A stretch of 64,000 nucleotides of DNA from assembly GCF_900094625.1 (NCBI RefSeq), contig NZ_FMAJ01000004.1:248001-312000 (forward strand), read 5' to 3'. Positions 42,566 to 51,105 of this stretch are shown here, piece by piece. Source of the stretch: Rhizobium aethiopicum. Lineage in GTDB: Bacteria; Pseudomonadota; Alphaproteobacteria; Rhizobiales; Rhizobiaceae. The position numbers and the translations under genes are program-made. Every line of letters starts with the position of its first letter. Position 1 is the stretch's first letter. Below the pieces are notes generated by a model. The model had not been told where the DNA came from, made no database searches, and was given only the letters and a program-made list of their open reading frames with translations.

Positions 42566-44179
42566 TTGGTGATGGAACTAAAGCGCTCAGCGGTGGTTCG
42601 GCGGGCTCTTACGGTTTTCAAGCAAAAGGGAAATCCTTTGAGCGAGTTGCACCATGAATTCCCGCTACGAAGAGATTTTTTGTCAAGAGCCGGGGAGGAC
42701 GAGTGGCGCGAGCCAGGCTCAGCGCCGTTGTCTGCGGCCGGTTCATCAAAACTGCGACAGCCGCTGTCACCGTGCCCTTTGGTCGTCGATCTTGACGGCA
42801 CCCTCGTGCGATCGGATCTTCTGATCGAGACCGCCTTCGCGGAGCTCAGCCGGCGGCCCTATTCCATTGTGGCTCTCGTCGGTGCGCTGTCCAGAGGAAA
42901 AGCCTGTCTGAAGCACCGCCTTTCGCAGCCGATGGATTTCGACCCCGCTATCCTTCCTTATGACGCCGAAGTGCTGAACGTGATCAAGGCTGCACGGGAA
43001 GAGGGGCGCCCCGTTTATCTCGCCTCTGCAACCCATGAGCGCCTCGTTCGCGCGGTTGCCGACCACCTCGGCCTTTTTACCGGCTGGTTTGCTACCAATG
43101 AAACGATGAACTGCGCCGCCGAGGTGAAGGCGGCGAGACTTGTTGCCGCCTTCGGCGAGGGCGGCTTCGACTATGTCGGCAATGATGCGGCCGACCTGCC
43201 GGTCTGGCGCCACGCCGCAAAGTCCTACGCCGTGAGGACATCGGCCGCGGTTGCGCGACAGCTTTCCGATCAATGCGACGACGTCGAACACCTCCGGCAC
43301 GACAGGCCCACCTGGCGGATTTGGGCGCGCTCGTTACGGGTGCATCAATACGTCAAGAACGGGTTGGTCTTCGTCCCGCTCCTGACGAATAAGCTTTTTG
43401 ACATGCCTAGTCTTGTCAGCGCCGGTCTGGCTTTGGTGGCTTTTTCGCTTTGTGCCTCGGGTGTTTATCTCTTGAATGATCTGGTCGATCTTCAGGACGA
43501 CCGCCGTCATCGAACCAAATGTCGCAGACCTCTTGCCTGTGGCGAGATTCCCCTGTCGCACGCCGTTTTGGCAATTCCGATTCTGCTTTCGCTGTCGCTT
43601 ACCGTCGCCGTCATGGTGTCGCCCGCCTTCGTGCTGGTCCTTGCTGGATATTTTGCCCTCACCACGGCCTACTCCTTTTTCCTGAAGCGGAAGATGATCC
43701 TGGACGTCGTGGCTTTAGCTTCTCTCTATACGACCCGCGTGATCGGAGGGGCCGCGGCCATTGCGGTGTGGCCATCTCCGTGGCTGCTTGCCTTCATGAT
43801 GAGCTGGTTCCTCTCACTCGCATTGGTCAAGCGTTATACCGAATTGATTTCGCGCCGCGCCGCGCACCTGCCGGACTTGAAAAGCCGAGACTACCGGAAA
43901 GTGGATATCGGCATGGTGGGTGCATTGGCAGCAGGCGCTGGGATGAACGCGCTGACATTATTTGCGCTCTATGCTGCAAGCGACAGCGCCCAGGATCTTT
44001 ACACCAGGCCAGGGATGCTATGGCTGGTAGGCCCGATCCTGGCTTGCTGGATCGCCCGCATACTGATGCTCGCCAACCGGGGGCAGATGCTCGATGATCC
44101 TGTGGTCTTCGCTATCAAGGACAAGGTCAGCCTCGCCACGCTTGGCGCCGCCGGCTTATTTGTCGTCGCCGCAATGTGA
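42566..44179 (+). CDS. HAD phosphatase-UbiA prenyltransferase fusion, decaprenyl-phosphate phosphoribosyltransferase-like
   Basis: 537 residues. Residues about 70-235 form a HAD-type hydrolase with motif I VVDLDGTLVRSD (Asp75 and Asp77) and a late acidic motif YVGNDAADLP (about 203-212). Residues about 250-537 are a UbiA prenyltransferase with nine or so helices and the metal motif NDLVDLQDD at 304-312. The UbiA part resembles the enzymes joining phosphoribosyl diphosphate to polyprenyl phosphate. The HAD part could then remove the 5-phosphate, a step done by a separate phosphatase in mycobacteria; this coupling is inference. DprE1- and DprE2-like genes follow in the same operon. The start is uncertain: TTG at 42566 opens the frame, and TTG at 42638 with AAGGGA upstream is an alternative. 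Confidence 0.85.
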   Translation: MVMELKRSAVVRRALTVFKQKGNPLSELHHEFPLRRDFLSRAGEDEWREPGSAPLSAAGSSKLRQPLSPCPLVVDLDGTLVRSDLLIETAFAELSRRPYSIVALVGALSRGKACLKHRLSQPMDFDPAILPYDAEVLNVIKAAREEGRPVYLASATHERLVRAVADHLGLFTGWFATNETMNCAAEVKAARLVAAFGEGGFDYVGNDAADLPVWRHAAKSYAVRTSAAVARQLSDQCDDVEHLRHDRPTWRIWARSLRVHQYVKNGLVFVPLLTNKLFDMPSLVSAGLALVAFSLCASGVYLLNDLVDLQDDRRHRTKCRRPLACGEIPLSHAVLAIPILLSLSLTVAVMVSPAFVLVLAGYFALTTAYSFFLKRKMILDVVALASLYTTRVIGGAAAIAVWPSPWLLAFMMSWFLSLALVKRYTELISRRAAHLPDLKSRDYRKVDIGMVGALAAGAGMNALTLFALYAASDSAQDLYTRPGMLWLVGPILACWIARILMLANRGQMLDDPVVFAIKDKVSLATLGAAGLFVVAAM

Positions 44180-44188
44180 GGTGGCAGA

Positions 44189-44620
44189 ATGGACTTTCAG
44201 TCTTTGCAGCCGGGCACTCGCGTCGGCGTCGCAACTCGCTACTGCGCCTTCGCGATGCTCTCCACCGCCGCGAATTTTGCGGTCCAGGCCGTTGTCGTTC
44301 AAATGGCGCCTTCACCGAACCTTATGCCTTCGATTCTCGCAGGCACCGCTGCCGGTTTCGGGCTGAAATATTTCCTCGACAAACGGTGGATCTTCTTCGA
44401 CCGCTACACGTCCCACGGCGACGAGATGCTCAAGGCGGCGCTTTACGGCCTGTTCAGCGTGCTGACGACGCTCATATTCTGGGGGTTCGAAATTGCTTTC
44501 TGGACCGTCTGGAAGACTGAACTTGCCAAATACACGGGTGGAGCGATCGGTCTGGCGATCGGCTATGTCTCCAAATACGCTCTCGACCGGAAATTCGTTT
44601 TCAAACCTGAGGAGGCGTGA
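44189..44620 (+). CDS. GtrA family membrane protein, flippase candidate
   Basis: 143 residues with four predicted membrane helices (YCAFAMLSTAANFAVQAVVV; PSILAGTAAGFGLKYFLDKR; ALYGLFSVLTTLIFWGFEIA; GGAIGLAIGYVSKYALDRKF). GtrA proteins are thought to move polyprenyl-linked sugars across the inner membrane or assist that step. The repeated GxxxKYxLDrk...F motif after helices 2 and 4 is typical of the family. Between the UbiA-type and DprE1-type genes it may flip polyprenyl-phospho-arabinose to the periplasm; a mycobacterial GtrA-like protein has been proposed for this. It starts 9 bases after the UbiA gene. Confidence 0.83.
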   Translation: MDFQSLQPGTRVGVATRYCAFAMLSTAANFAVQAVVVQMAPSPNLMPSILAGTAAGFGLKYFLDKRWIFFDRYTSHGDEMLKAALYGLFSVLTTLIFWGFEIAFWTVWKTELAKYTGGAIGLAIGYVSKYALDRKFVFKPEEA

Positions 44621-44627
44621 CGAACCG

Positions 44628-45953
44628 ATGGAGGGCTGGGGACGCTATCCGCGCCATGAGACCGAGGTGATCGCTTGCCGACTGCCGGAAGCCCTTCCGG
44701 AGAGCGTGGTATCGCGCCCAGGGCTGATCGCGCGCGGTAATGGTCGCTCTTACGGCGATGCAGCGATCGGCGAGCATTCTACATTGCTGTGCAGTCGATT
44801 GGACCGATTGAAGAGCTTCGACCTAGCCGATCGCGCTCTCACCGTCGAGGGGGGCGTCATGCTCTCTGACGTTCTTCGCTCCTTCGTCCCCAGAGGCTAT
44901 TTTCCGCCCGTGGTTCCCGGAACCAAGTTCGTCACGATCGGCGGAATGATTGCATCGGACGTCCATGGCAAGAATCATCATCGCGACGGTGGCTTCGGAG
45001 GCCACGTCCGCGAGTTGAAGTTGGTGGTCGCCAGCGGAGAGATCGTCACCTGTAGCCGCACACAAAATTCCGAGCTTTTCTTTGCGACGGTCGGCGGCAT
45101 GGGCATGACGGGGATCATTGCTGAAGCGACCTTCCGCTTGAGGCCCATCGAAACCGGCTGGATCGCGCAAAAGACCATCGTCACGGAGAACCTCGGCGAC
45201 GCATTGACCGCGCTACGCCAGACCGAGGATGCCACCTATTCGGTGGCCTGGATCGATTGCCTTTCGCAAGGCGCCTCCCTCGGACGCTCGCTGATCTTCG
45301 CCGGCGAGCACGCGACGCTGGACCAGGTCGGCGGAACATCGAAAGCCGAGCGTTTTCCTGCGTGGAACCCGGCGAAGCTTTCGCTGCCATTGGACCTTCC
45401 ACACTGGCTGCTCAACAGAAGAAGCGTATCGACCTTCAACGAGGTCTATTTCCGGGCAGGAGCGCGAAAGGCGGCCAAGACTGCGCTCGTCCATTGGGAT
45501 AAATACTTCTTTCCTCTCGACGGCATGCTTGAATGGAACCGGCTTTATGGAAGGCGGGGCTTTCTGCAGCATCAGTGCGTGATCCCTGCCGAGGACGCGC
45601 TGCCAGTCTTGAGCGGCATTCTTGACCGGTTTGCGCGTTCGGGCAAAGCCTCTTTTCTCGCGGTTTTGAAGAAACTCGGGGCAGAGGGTGGCGGCCTGCT
45701 GTCCTTTCCTACGCCGGGCTATACGCTCGCACTCGACCTTCCGGTCACTCAGGACGTGTTCCGGCTGCTCGACGAAATCGACGAGTTGGTTGTCAAGGCA
45801 GGAGGGCGGCTCTATCTCGCCAAGGATGCGCGACAGTCACGTCAAACATTCGAGGCGGGTTACCCACGTTTGAATGCGTTCAAAGAGCTGCGCAAGGCAA
45901 CTGGCGCCGATCGTCACTTTAATTCCCGCTTGGCAAAAAGGCTCGGCATATGA
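44628..45953 (+). CDS. FAD-dependent oxidoreductase, DprE1-like (decaprenylphosphoryl-ribose 2'-oxidase)
   Basis: 441 residues of the vanillyl-alcohol-oxidase-type FAD family. The FAD-binding loop reads IARGNGRSYGDAAIG at 34-48; VPGTKFVTIGGMIASDVHGK near 107-126 and GGMGMTGIIAEATF near 155 complete the domain. The C-terminus GGRLYLAKDAR (Lys399) and GYPRLNAF align with DprE1 as I recall it. The Cys that benzothiazinone drugs attack in the mycobacterial enzyme (in ICVDF) is Ala368 here (TLALD). With the SDR next to it, this would oxidise polyprenyl-phospho-ribose to the 2-keto form. The ATG at 44628 is 8 bases after the GtrA stop; GAGGAGG lies 13 bases upstream. Confidence 0.87.
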   Translation: MEGWGRYPRHETEVIACRLPEALPESVVSRPGLIARGNGRSYGDAAIGEHSTLLCSRLDRLKSFDLADRALTVEGGVMLSDVLRSFVPRGYFPPVVPGTKFVTIGGMIASDVHGKNHHRDGGFGGHVRELKLVVASGEIVTCSRTQNSELFFATVGGMGMTGIIAEATFRLRPIETGWIAQKTIVTENLGDALTALRQTEDATYSVAWIDCLSQGASLGRSLIFAGEHATLDQVGGTSKAERFPAWNPAKLSLPLDLPHWLLNRRSVSTFNEVYFRAGARKAAKTALVHWDKYFFPLDGMLEWNRLYGRRGFLQHQCVIPAEDALPVLSGILDRFARSGKASFLAVLKKLGAEGGGLLSFPTPGYTLALDLPVTQDVFRLLDEIDELVVKAGGRLYLAKDARQSRQTFEAGYPRLNAFKELRKATGADRHFNSRLAKRLGI

Positions 45954-46699
45954 AGGGAATCGGCAAGACTCTGCTCCTGATCGGCGCAACCTCGGATATT
46001 GGCCGTGCGACGGCGCTGATCTATGCCGAGGCGGGATGGGATGTGCTTCTGGTCGGACGAAGGCGAGTGGCCGTCCAACGCGAAGCCGACGACATCAGCG
46101 CACGGACAGGCGCTCACGTCATGGTCCACGAACTCGATATTCTCGCTACGAGTCGTTTCGAAGAGTTCATGAGCAGCATTTCGGCTCTGCCCGAGACGGC
46201 GGTCTGCGTCGTTGGCGATCTCGGGGAGCAGTTTCGGGCCGAACAGGACCTCGAGCACGCCGCCACGGTCATGCGGACCAACTTCGAAGGACCAGCTTTG
46301 CTCATTGGTCTTCTGGCTGAACGTTTTGCCGCGCGAGGATCCGGTACCATCGTCGGCATAAGCTCCGTCGCCGGCGAGCGCGGGCGAGCGTCGAACTATG
46401 TCTATGGTGCTGCCAAAGCCGGTCTGACCGCCTTCTTGTCAGGGCTGAGGAACAGGCTTTCCCGGTCCGGCGTGCGGGTGCTGACCGTGAAGCCGGGCTT
46501 CGTTCGCACACGCATGACGGATGGAATGAAACTACCGCCGCTTCTCACCGCCGAACCTCGGGAGGTCGCGCAAAAGATCTTTGCCGCTGCCGAGGGAGGG
46601 AGGGGCGGAGACGTCGTCTACGTCAGAGCGATTTGGCGACCCCTCATGACGATGATCCGGTCAATCCCCGAGCCGATCTTCAAGAGGCTGCGGCTGTGA
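45950..46699 (+). CDS. short-chain dehydrogenase, DprE2-like
   Basis: 249 residues of the SDR family. The nucleotide-binding motif is LLLIGATSDIGRATALIYAE near 8-27; the catalytic Ser lies in VGISSVAGERG near 138 and the Tyr-x3-Lys in YVYGAAKAGL near 152. DprE2 reduces the 2-keto intermediate to polyprenyl-phospho-arabinose with NADH. The start overlaps the DprE1-like stop by four bases (ATGA), which supports a two-subunit epimerase. The fragment GATSDIG rather than TGxxxGIG is usual for DprE2-type proteins. It shares one base with the next gene. Confidence 0.87.
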   Translation: MKGIGKTLLLIGATSDIGRATALIYAEAGWDVLLVGRRRVAVQREADDISARTGAHVMVHELDILATSRFEEFMSSISALPETAVCVVGDLGEQFRAEQDLEHAATVMRTNFEGPALLIGLLAERFAARGSGTIVGISSVAGERGRASNYVYGAAKAGLTAFLSGLRNRLSRSGVRVLTVKPGFVRTRMTDGMKLPPLLTAEPREVAQKIFAAAEGGRGGDVVYVRAIWRPLMTMIRSIPEPIFKRLRL

Positions 46700-48327
46700 T
46701 GGAACCGGGCAATCAAGCCGCCTACGCGGCCATCGAAACGAAAACTGCGGCACACAAGGGAGCGGCGGCCGGGATACGGCGGTTTCTTTCGGCAGAGGTC
46801 GCAATCATCGTCGTCGGATTGGTCTGCGCGGCCATGCTTGCATTGCCGGGGCGAACCATCAATGCCGCCTTCATCAATGACGTGCTGATTTTTATCGACG
46901 GCGCACATCGGATCACATTCGGTCAGGTGCCGAACCGCGATTTTCACACGGCGCTCGGGCCGCTGGTGTTCTACATCCCGGCCGCGGGATACCTGCTGAC
47001 GGGAAATTTCGGCGCTGCAATTCCAATGGGAATGGCCATGGTGATCGTCGTCTTCCTCCCCGCGATGATCCGCATCCTCCTATCGCGCCTCAGTCCCTCG
47101 ATGGCGGTCGGGCTCGGCATATTTTTCATTCTCATCCTCGCGGCGCCGATCAATCTCGGCAGTTCCATCCTGTATCCTTCCTTCGCGATGTTCTACAACC
47201 GCATCGGCTGGGTCGCGCTCGGCCTGCTGCTGGTGATGTACCTGGCGCCGCGGTCCCCAGGCAGGGGGAATGCTGCCGATGCTGTCGCCGCGGTATTTCT
47301 GCTGCTTGTCTCTTTCTATACAAAGGCCACCTACGGGCTGGCCGGGACCGGCTTTCTGATGTTCATGCTGTCTGATCGACAGCAGCGCCGCTGGGTCGTG
47401 ACGGCCCTGCTCCTGACGGGCGTGGCAATGCTCGTCATCGAGTTCTTCTGGCGTGGCACGGCGGAGCACATAGAGGATCTGCGGTCGGCGGCACGGGTCA
47501 GCGGCGGTCATGATCTTCCCAGTATTCTCAAAAATGTGCGTGAGAATTTGTCGGATCTCACGGTGTTCGCAGTCTTCTCTTCGGTCGTCCTCTGGCAAAG
47601 CCGCCGCCTGCGGGACCTTGTCTACTGTGGGTTCTGCATAGCCGCAGGCCTGGCGATCATCAATCAGAACGCCCACAGCTGGGGCATCATCACGCTCTAC
47701 TGCGGCGCGGCAGTTCTGGTGCAAAAGGCCGGCGAGCTGCAGCTGGGCAAAGACGGCAGAAGCGCGGGGCGATTGGTTCTTCCTCGCCGCGCCCTACAAC
47801 TGCTCGTTTTATCGTTCCTGTTGCCGCCCATCCTGCACCACAGCGCGGCTCTCGTTCTGCATACGGCGCTTGCCGCCGAGAAAGCAGGTCAGTCTCTCGG
47901 GCTACCGCTATTCGATGATCTTCGGGAAGTCGACCCGCCCGGCGGCGAGCCTGACTTCATAAGACGATACCTCGACGACATCGTAACTGGCGGTGCGCTG
48001 CTGCAGGCATTGCCGGCGCCGCCGGAACGCGTCTTCGTGCTTGATTTCGTCAACCCCTTTTCTGCCGGCCTTGGCATTCGCCCGCCAACCGGCGACACTG
48101 CCTGGTTTCACTGGAACCGCAATATCAACGAGAAAGCGTTTATCCCGCCAGACGTGCTCTTTGCCGACGTCAAGATCGTGATGGTGCCGAAAACAGGAAT
48201 CAACAGCCTGCCGCTGCAGGAGCTGTATGGCCCTTTTCTTTCAGCAAAGTTCGACGTCATTCAAAAAACCTCTGAATGGACGGTCTATCGATGGCGCCAG
48301 ACCCCGGCGCAAAGTGAGGGCCGGTGA
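46699..48327 (+). CDS. multispanning membrane protein, GT-C-like glycosyltransferase candidate (copy 1)
   Basis: 542 residues with about ten to twelve predicted helices. After the first helix (VAIIVVGLVCAAMLALPGRT) comes a loop with VPNRDFHTALGPLVFYIPAA near 75-94; such an acidic, aromatic loop after helix 1, before G-P-L, is typical of GT-C transferases that use polyprenyl-phosphate sugars. A large C-terminal soluble part includes RVFVLDFVNPFSAGLGIRPP near 455-474. It is closely related to the next gene product along its whole length, so the two arose by duplication. Start ATG at 46699 overlaps the SDR stop (TGATG). Assignment as an arabinosyltransferase is inference from context. Confidence 0.75.
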   Translation: MEPGNQAAYAAIETKTAAHKGAAAGIRRFLSAEVAIIVVGLVCAAMLALPGRTINAAFINDVLIFIDGAHRITFGQVPNRDFHTALGPLVFYIPAAGYLLTGNFGAAIPMGMAMVIVVFLPAMIRILLSRLSPSMAVGLGIFFILILAAPINLGSSILYPSFAMFYNRIGWVALGLLLVMYLAPRSPGRGNAADAVAAVFLLLVSFYTKATYGLAGTGFLMFMLSDRQQRRWVVTALLLTGVAMLVIEFFWRGTAEHIEDLRSAARVSGGHDLPSILKNVRENLSDLTVFAVFSSVVLWQSRRLRDLVYCGFCIAAGLAIINQNAHSWGIITLYCGAAVLVQKAGELQLGKDGRSAGRLVLPRRALQLLVLSFLLPPILHHSAALVLHTALAAEKAGQSLGLPLFDDLREVDPPGGEPDFIRRYLDDIVTGGALLQALPAPPERVFVLDFVNPFSAGLGIRPPTGDTAWFHWNRNINEKAFIPPDVLFADVKIVMVPKTGINSLPLQELYGPFLSAKFDVIQKTSEWTVYRWRQTPAQSEGR

Positions 48328-49904
48328 CTGTAGCATTGAGGTCGATGCAGGAGAAAGACGCATCACCCCGGGCGATCCAATCGAACAGGTGGCGTGTGGT
48401 CATCCTCGGCATTGGCCTGGTGCTCGCCGGCCTGCTCGCTCTGCCGGGTCGGACTGTCACGACCAAATATGTCAACGACCTTTTCGTTTTCCTCGATGGC
48501 GCTCATCGTATCGCGGTGGGACAATTGCCCAACGTGGATTTCCACACGCCACTCGGACCGCTGACATTCTATATTCCCGCCGCCGGCTATGGACTGTCCG
48601 GTAGCATGGGTGGCGCGATGCCGGCGGGAATGGCTATGGTGGTCGTCCTGCTTGCGATTGTTGCCGCGGAAATCATCGGCAGTCGGATGCGTAAGGTACT
48701 CGGATTGCCGCTTGCGATCTTCCTGCTCCTGATAGTTGCGGCTCCCGCAAATCCGGGCGAACGGATAGGTGAGCTGACCTTTGCCATGTTCTACAATCGG
48801 CTGGGATGGGCGTCGCTTGGCCTTCTGCTGGTGATGTATCTGCCTCGGTTGCCGGGCGCTCGGAGTAGCAAGGCCGTCGACGCCGCCTGCGCCAGTTTCC
48901 TCGTGCTGCTGATGCTCTACACGAAGATCACCTATGGCGTCGTGGAGCTTGCCTTCCTTGTGTTCATGCTTTTCGACCGCCGCCAGATCGGTTGGGTGGC
49001 TCTGGCGCTCGTGATTGTCGGTGTCAGCATTCTCATGATCGAAGTCGTCTGGCGCGGCGGCTTCCACTATCTCGCTGACCTGCGCCTTTCCGGCCAAAAC
49101 AGCGGCGGCTTCCCGACGCTCACGGCTCTCGGTCACGTTGCCCGCAACAACTTCGCCGACCTGCTTGTCTTTCTAATGGTCGCGGCCATTGTTCTCAATC
49201 TGACGACGAGTTACCGGCATCTACTCTTCATTGGTTTCTGCGGTGCAGCCGGTATCCTCTTGATCGAGCAGAATTTTCAGAGAATCGGCATTCTGACTCT
49301 GGGTGCAAGCGCCGCCATCATCACGGAAAGCCTCTGTCGCGCCGGGTTGCCATCGCGGCATTGGAAAGCCCGGCTCGCCCTGCCGCTGCTCGTGGGCTTT
49401 CTGTTGCTGCCCGCCGCCGTCAGCAACGCCGCATCGCTCGCTATTCATACTTATTGCGCCGCCGAGGGCCGAGGTAAACCGATCCCGCTACCGGCGTTTT
49501 CCGAGATCAGACTGGTTGAGATGTGGAGCGCCGGCCAATACGAATATTTCGAGGGATATAACAGGACATTGGCTGACGCTTCAGCGGCTCTCTCGCGATT
49601 GAGCACCGAAACCGAGCGTGTTGCGGTCCTGGATTTCGTCAATCCCTTCTCTGCCGGCCTCAGGCTAATACCGCCGGTCGGCGACAGCGTCTGGTATCAC
49701 TGGGGGCGCACACTTGGGCCGGATTATCATCCGGCCCCGGAGCAGATGTTCGTCGACATCGATCTGATCCTCGATCCGAAATGGCCAATCGAAATCTGGA
49801 CGGGTAACGGCATGCGCGACGTCTATGCCCACTATATTGCTCGCCATTATCAGATGGTGGCGCAAACCGCCGATTGGCGCATCTACCGCAGGAAAGCTCC
49901 CTGA
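48324..49904 (+). CDS. multispanning membrane protein, GT-C-like glycosyltransferase candidate (copy 2)
   Basis: 526 residues, paralogous to the preceding gene: the same segments occur in the same order, for example LPNVDFHTPLGPLTFYIPAA near 68-87 versus VPNRDFHTALGPLVFYIPAA, FAMFYNRLGWASLGLLLVMY, and RVAVLDFVNPFSAGLRLIPP in the C-terminal soluble part. Differences are spread evenly, which points to an old duplication with selection for function in both. The start is GTG at 48324, overlapping the previous stop (GTGA). The pair may form a heteromer or transfer successive residues. Its 3' end overlaps the convergent GT87 gene by 22 bases. Confidence 0.75.
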   Translation: MTVALRSMQEKDASPRAIQSNRWRVVILGIGLVLAGLLALPGRTVTTKYVNDLFVFLDGAHRIAVGQLPNVDFHTPLGPLTFYIPAAGYGLSGSMGGAMPAGMAMVVVLLAIVAAEIIGSRMRKVLGLPLAIFLLLIVAAPANPGERIGELTFAMFYNRLGWASLGLLLVMYLPRLPGARSSKAVDAACASFLVLLMLYTKITYGVVELAFLVFMLFDRRQIGWVALALVIVGVSILMIEVVWRGGFHYLADLRLSGQNSGGFPTLTALGHVARNNFADLLVFLMVAAIVLNLTTSYRHLLFIGFCGAAGILLIEQNFQRIGILTLGASAAIITESLCRAGLPSRHWKARLALPLLVGFLLLPAAVSNAASLAIHTYCAAEGRGKPIPLPAFSEIRLVEMWSAGQYEYFEGYNRTLADASAALSRLSTETERVAVLDFVNPFSAGLRLIPPVGDSVWYHWGRTLGPDYHPAPEQMFVDIDLILDPKWPIEIWTGNGMRDVYAHYIARHYQMVAQTADWRIYRRKAP

Positions 49905-51076
49905 GTCGGCGCATGTTGCCGGTCGCGTTCTGAGACGATCAGGCCGATGAGGATCAGCACGAGGGCCCATGCATAGATGGATCCGGCCGTCAGTTGGGTG
50001 AGGCGAGGGGCTCCGAAGTAGCCGAGGATGACGGGAACGGGTATCGTCAGGGCGGCGCCCGCCACCCATGCCCATGCGCGCTGCCAATGGTGCAGCAGCA
50101 CCGGCAGCAGGAAAAGCGTGTAGTGGATCCATCCGAGAGGCGAGGCCAGCAGGGAGGCCAGCAGCGCGAAGCCGCTGACTGCGATGATCGGCGGGCGGCG
50201 GAAAAATGCCCAGCCTGCCAGTCCAAGCAACAATAGGGCGGCAAGAACAGTGCCTGCGGCGGGAAGGCCCGCGCGCGCCGCAACGCCCGCAAACGACGCG
50301 TTGGTCAGAAAAATCGCGCGTTGACCATCCGTCGCAACGAGGCGCAGCCAGTCGAGGTAGATCTGAGATCCGAACATTGCCAGCGGGATTGCGGCTATGA
50401 CGGCCGCCGTGGTCACCGCCAAGACACTCGGCAGGCGATGTCCGGCAAGAAAGAGCAGCACCGGCCACACCGCAAAATTAGGTTTCATCGAGATCAGCAA
50501 ACCGATAATGATGCCGGCGAATACGCGATCACCCTTTTCCAGCCGAAGCCAAGCCACCACCGCCAGCAGCACAAACGGCATATAGATCTGGCCAAGATAG
50601 AGCGTGTCCCAGAAGCCAGCTAGCGCAAAAGCCCAGATGGCCAGCAGCGGGAGTTCCAAGCCGCCGCTGTAGCGTCGCAGCAGCAACACCACCGCGGCGA
50701 AGTAGCTGGCAATCGAGATCATCCACCAGATACGAAGCGACTGGACCGGGTCAACGACGTCGAAAGCCTGGAACAGCAGTGCCGAAATCGGGGGATTGAG
50801 ATTGGGATTCCAGGATTCAAATCCGGGAAAAACGACATGCGGCGTGAGCGGCGGGTAGATGCCATAGGGGTCCAACCCTGCAGCGGCTGCGCGCCCCGAC
50901 GCGACGAAGGCGCCGAAATCCCACAGGCCATGATCTGAAACGACCCGCGGAATTTCCGCCTGGATGATCAGCAAGGAGATGAGGGCAAGACCCGCGGTCG
51001 CAGCCAGACGGATGAATTTCCCCGGCGGCCCAATATCAGCATCATGAAAGAGCGATGCTAATGAGCGAGTTTTCAT
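49883..51076 (-). CDS. GT87/DUF2029 family membrane glycosyltransferase
   Basis: About 397 residues with nine to eleven predicted helices. The region after helix 1 reads GAFVASGRAAAAGLDPYGIY near 60-80, the family signature with an Asp-Pro-Tyr turn in the first periplasmic loop; WNPNLNPPISALLFQAFDVV and SMKPNFAVWPVLLFLAG follow. DUF2029 includes mycobacterial PimE-like mannosyltransferases and the arabinofuranosyltransferase AftC, which use polyprenyl-phosphate sugars. Here it faces the DprE-type operon and overlaps its end by 22 bases, so a role in the same glycan is likely. The start may be ATG 51076 (after GAAGAAG) or GTG 51088. Confidence 0.82.
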   Translation of the reverse strand: MKTRSLASLFHDADIGPPGKFIRLAATAGLALISLLIIQAEIPRVVSDHGLWDFGAFVASGRAAAAGLDPYGIYPPLTPHVVFPGFESWNPNLNPPISALLFQAFDVVDPVQSLRIWWMISIASYFAAVVLLLRRYSGGLELPLLAIWAFALAGFWDTLYLGQIYMPFVLLAVVAWLRLEKGDRVFAGIIIGLLISMKPNFAVWPVLLFLAGHRLPSVLAVTTAAVIAAIPLAMFGSQIYLDWLRLVATDGQRAIFLTNASFAGVAARAGLPAAGTVLAALLLLGLAGWAFFRRPPIIAVSGFALLASLLASPLGWIHYTLFLLPVLLHHWQRAWAWVAGAALTIPVPVILGYFGAPRLTQLTAGSIYAWALVLILIGLIVSERDRQHAPTQGAFLR

Positions 51077-51105
51077 CGACTTCTTCACAGGTCTGGCCCC
51101 ATGGG

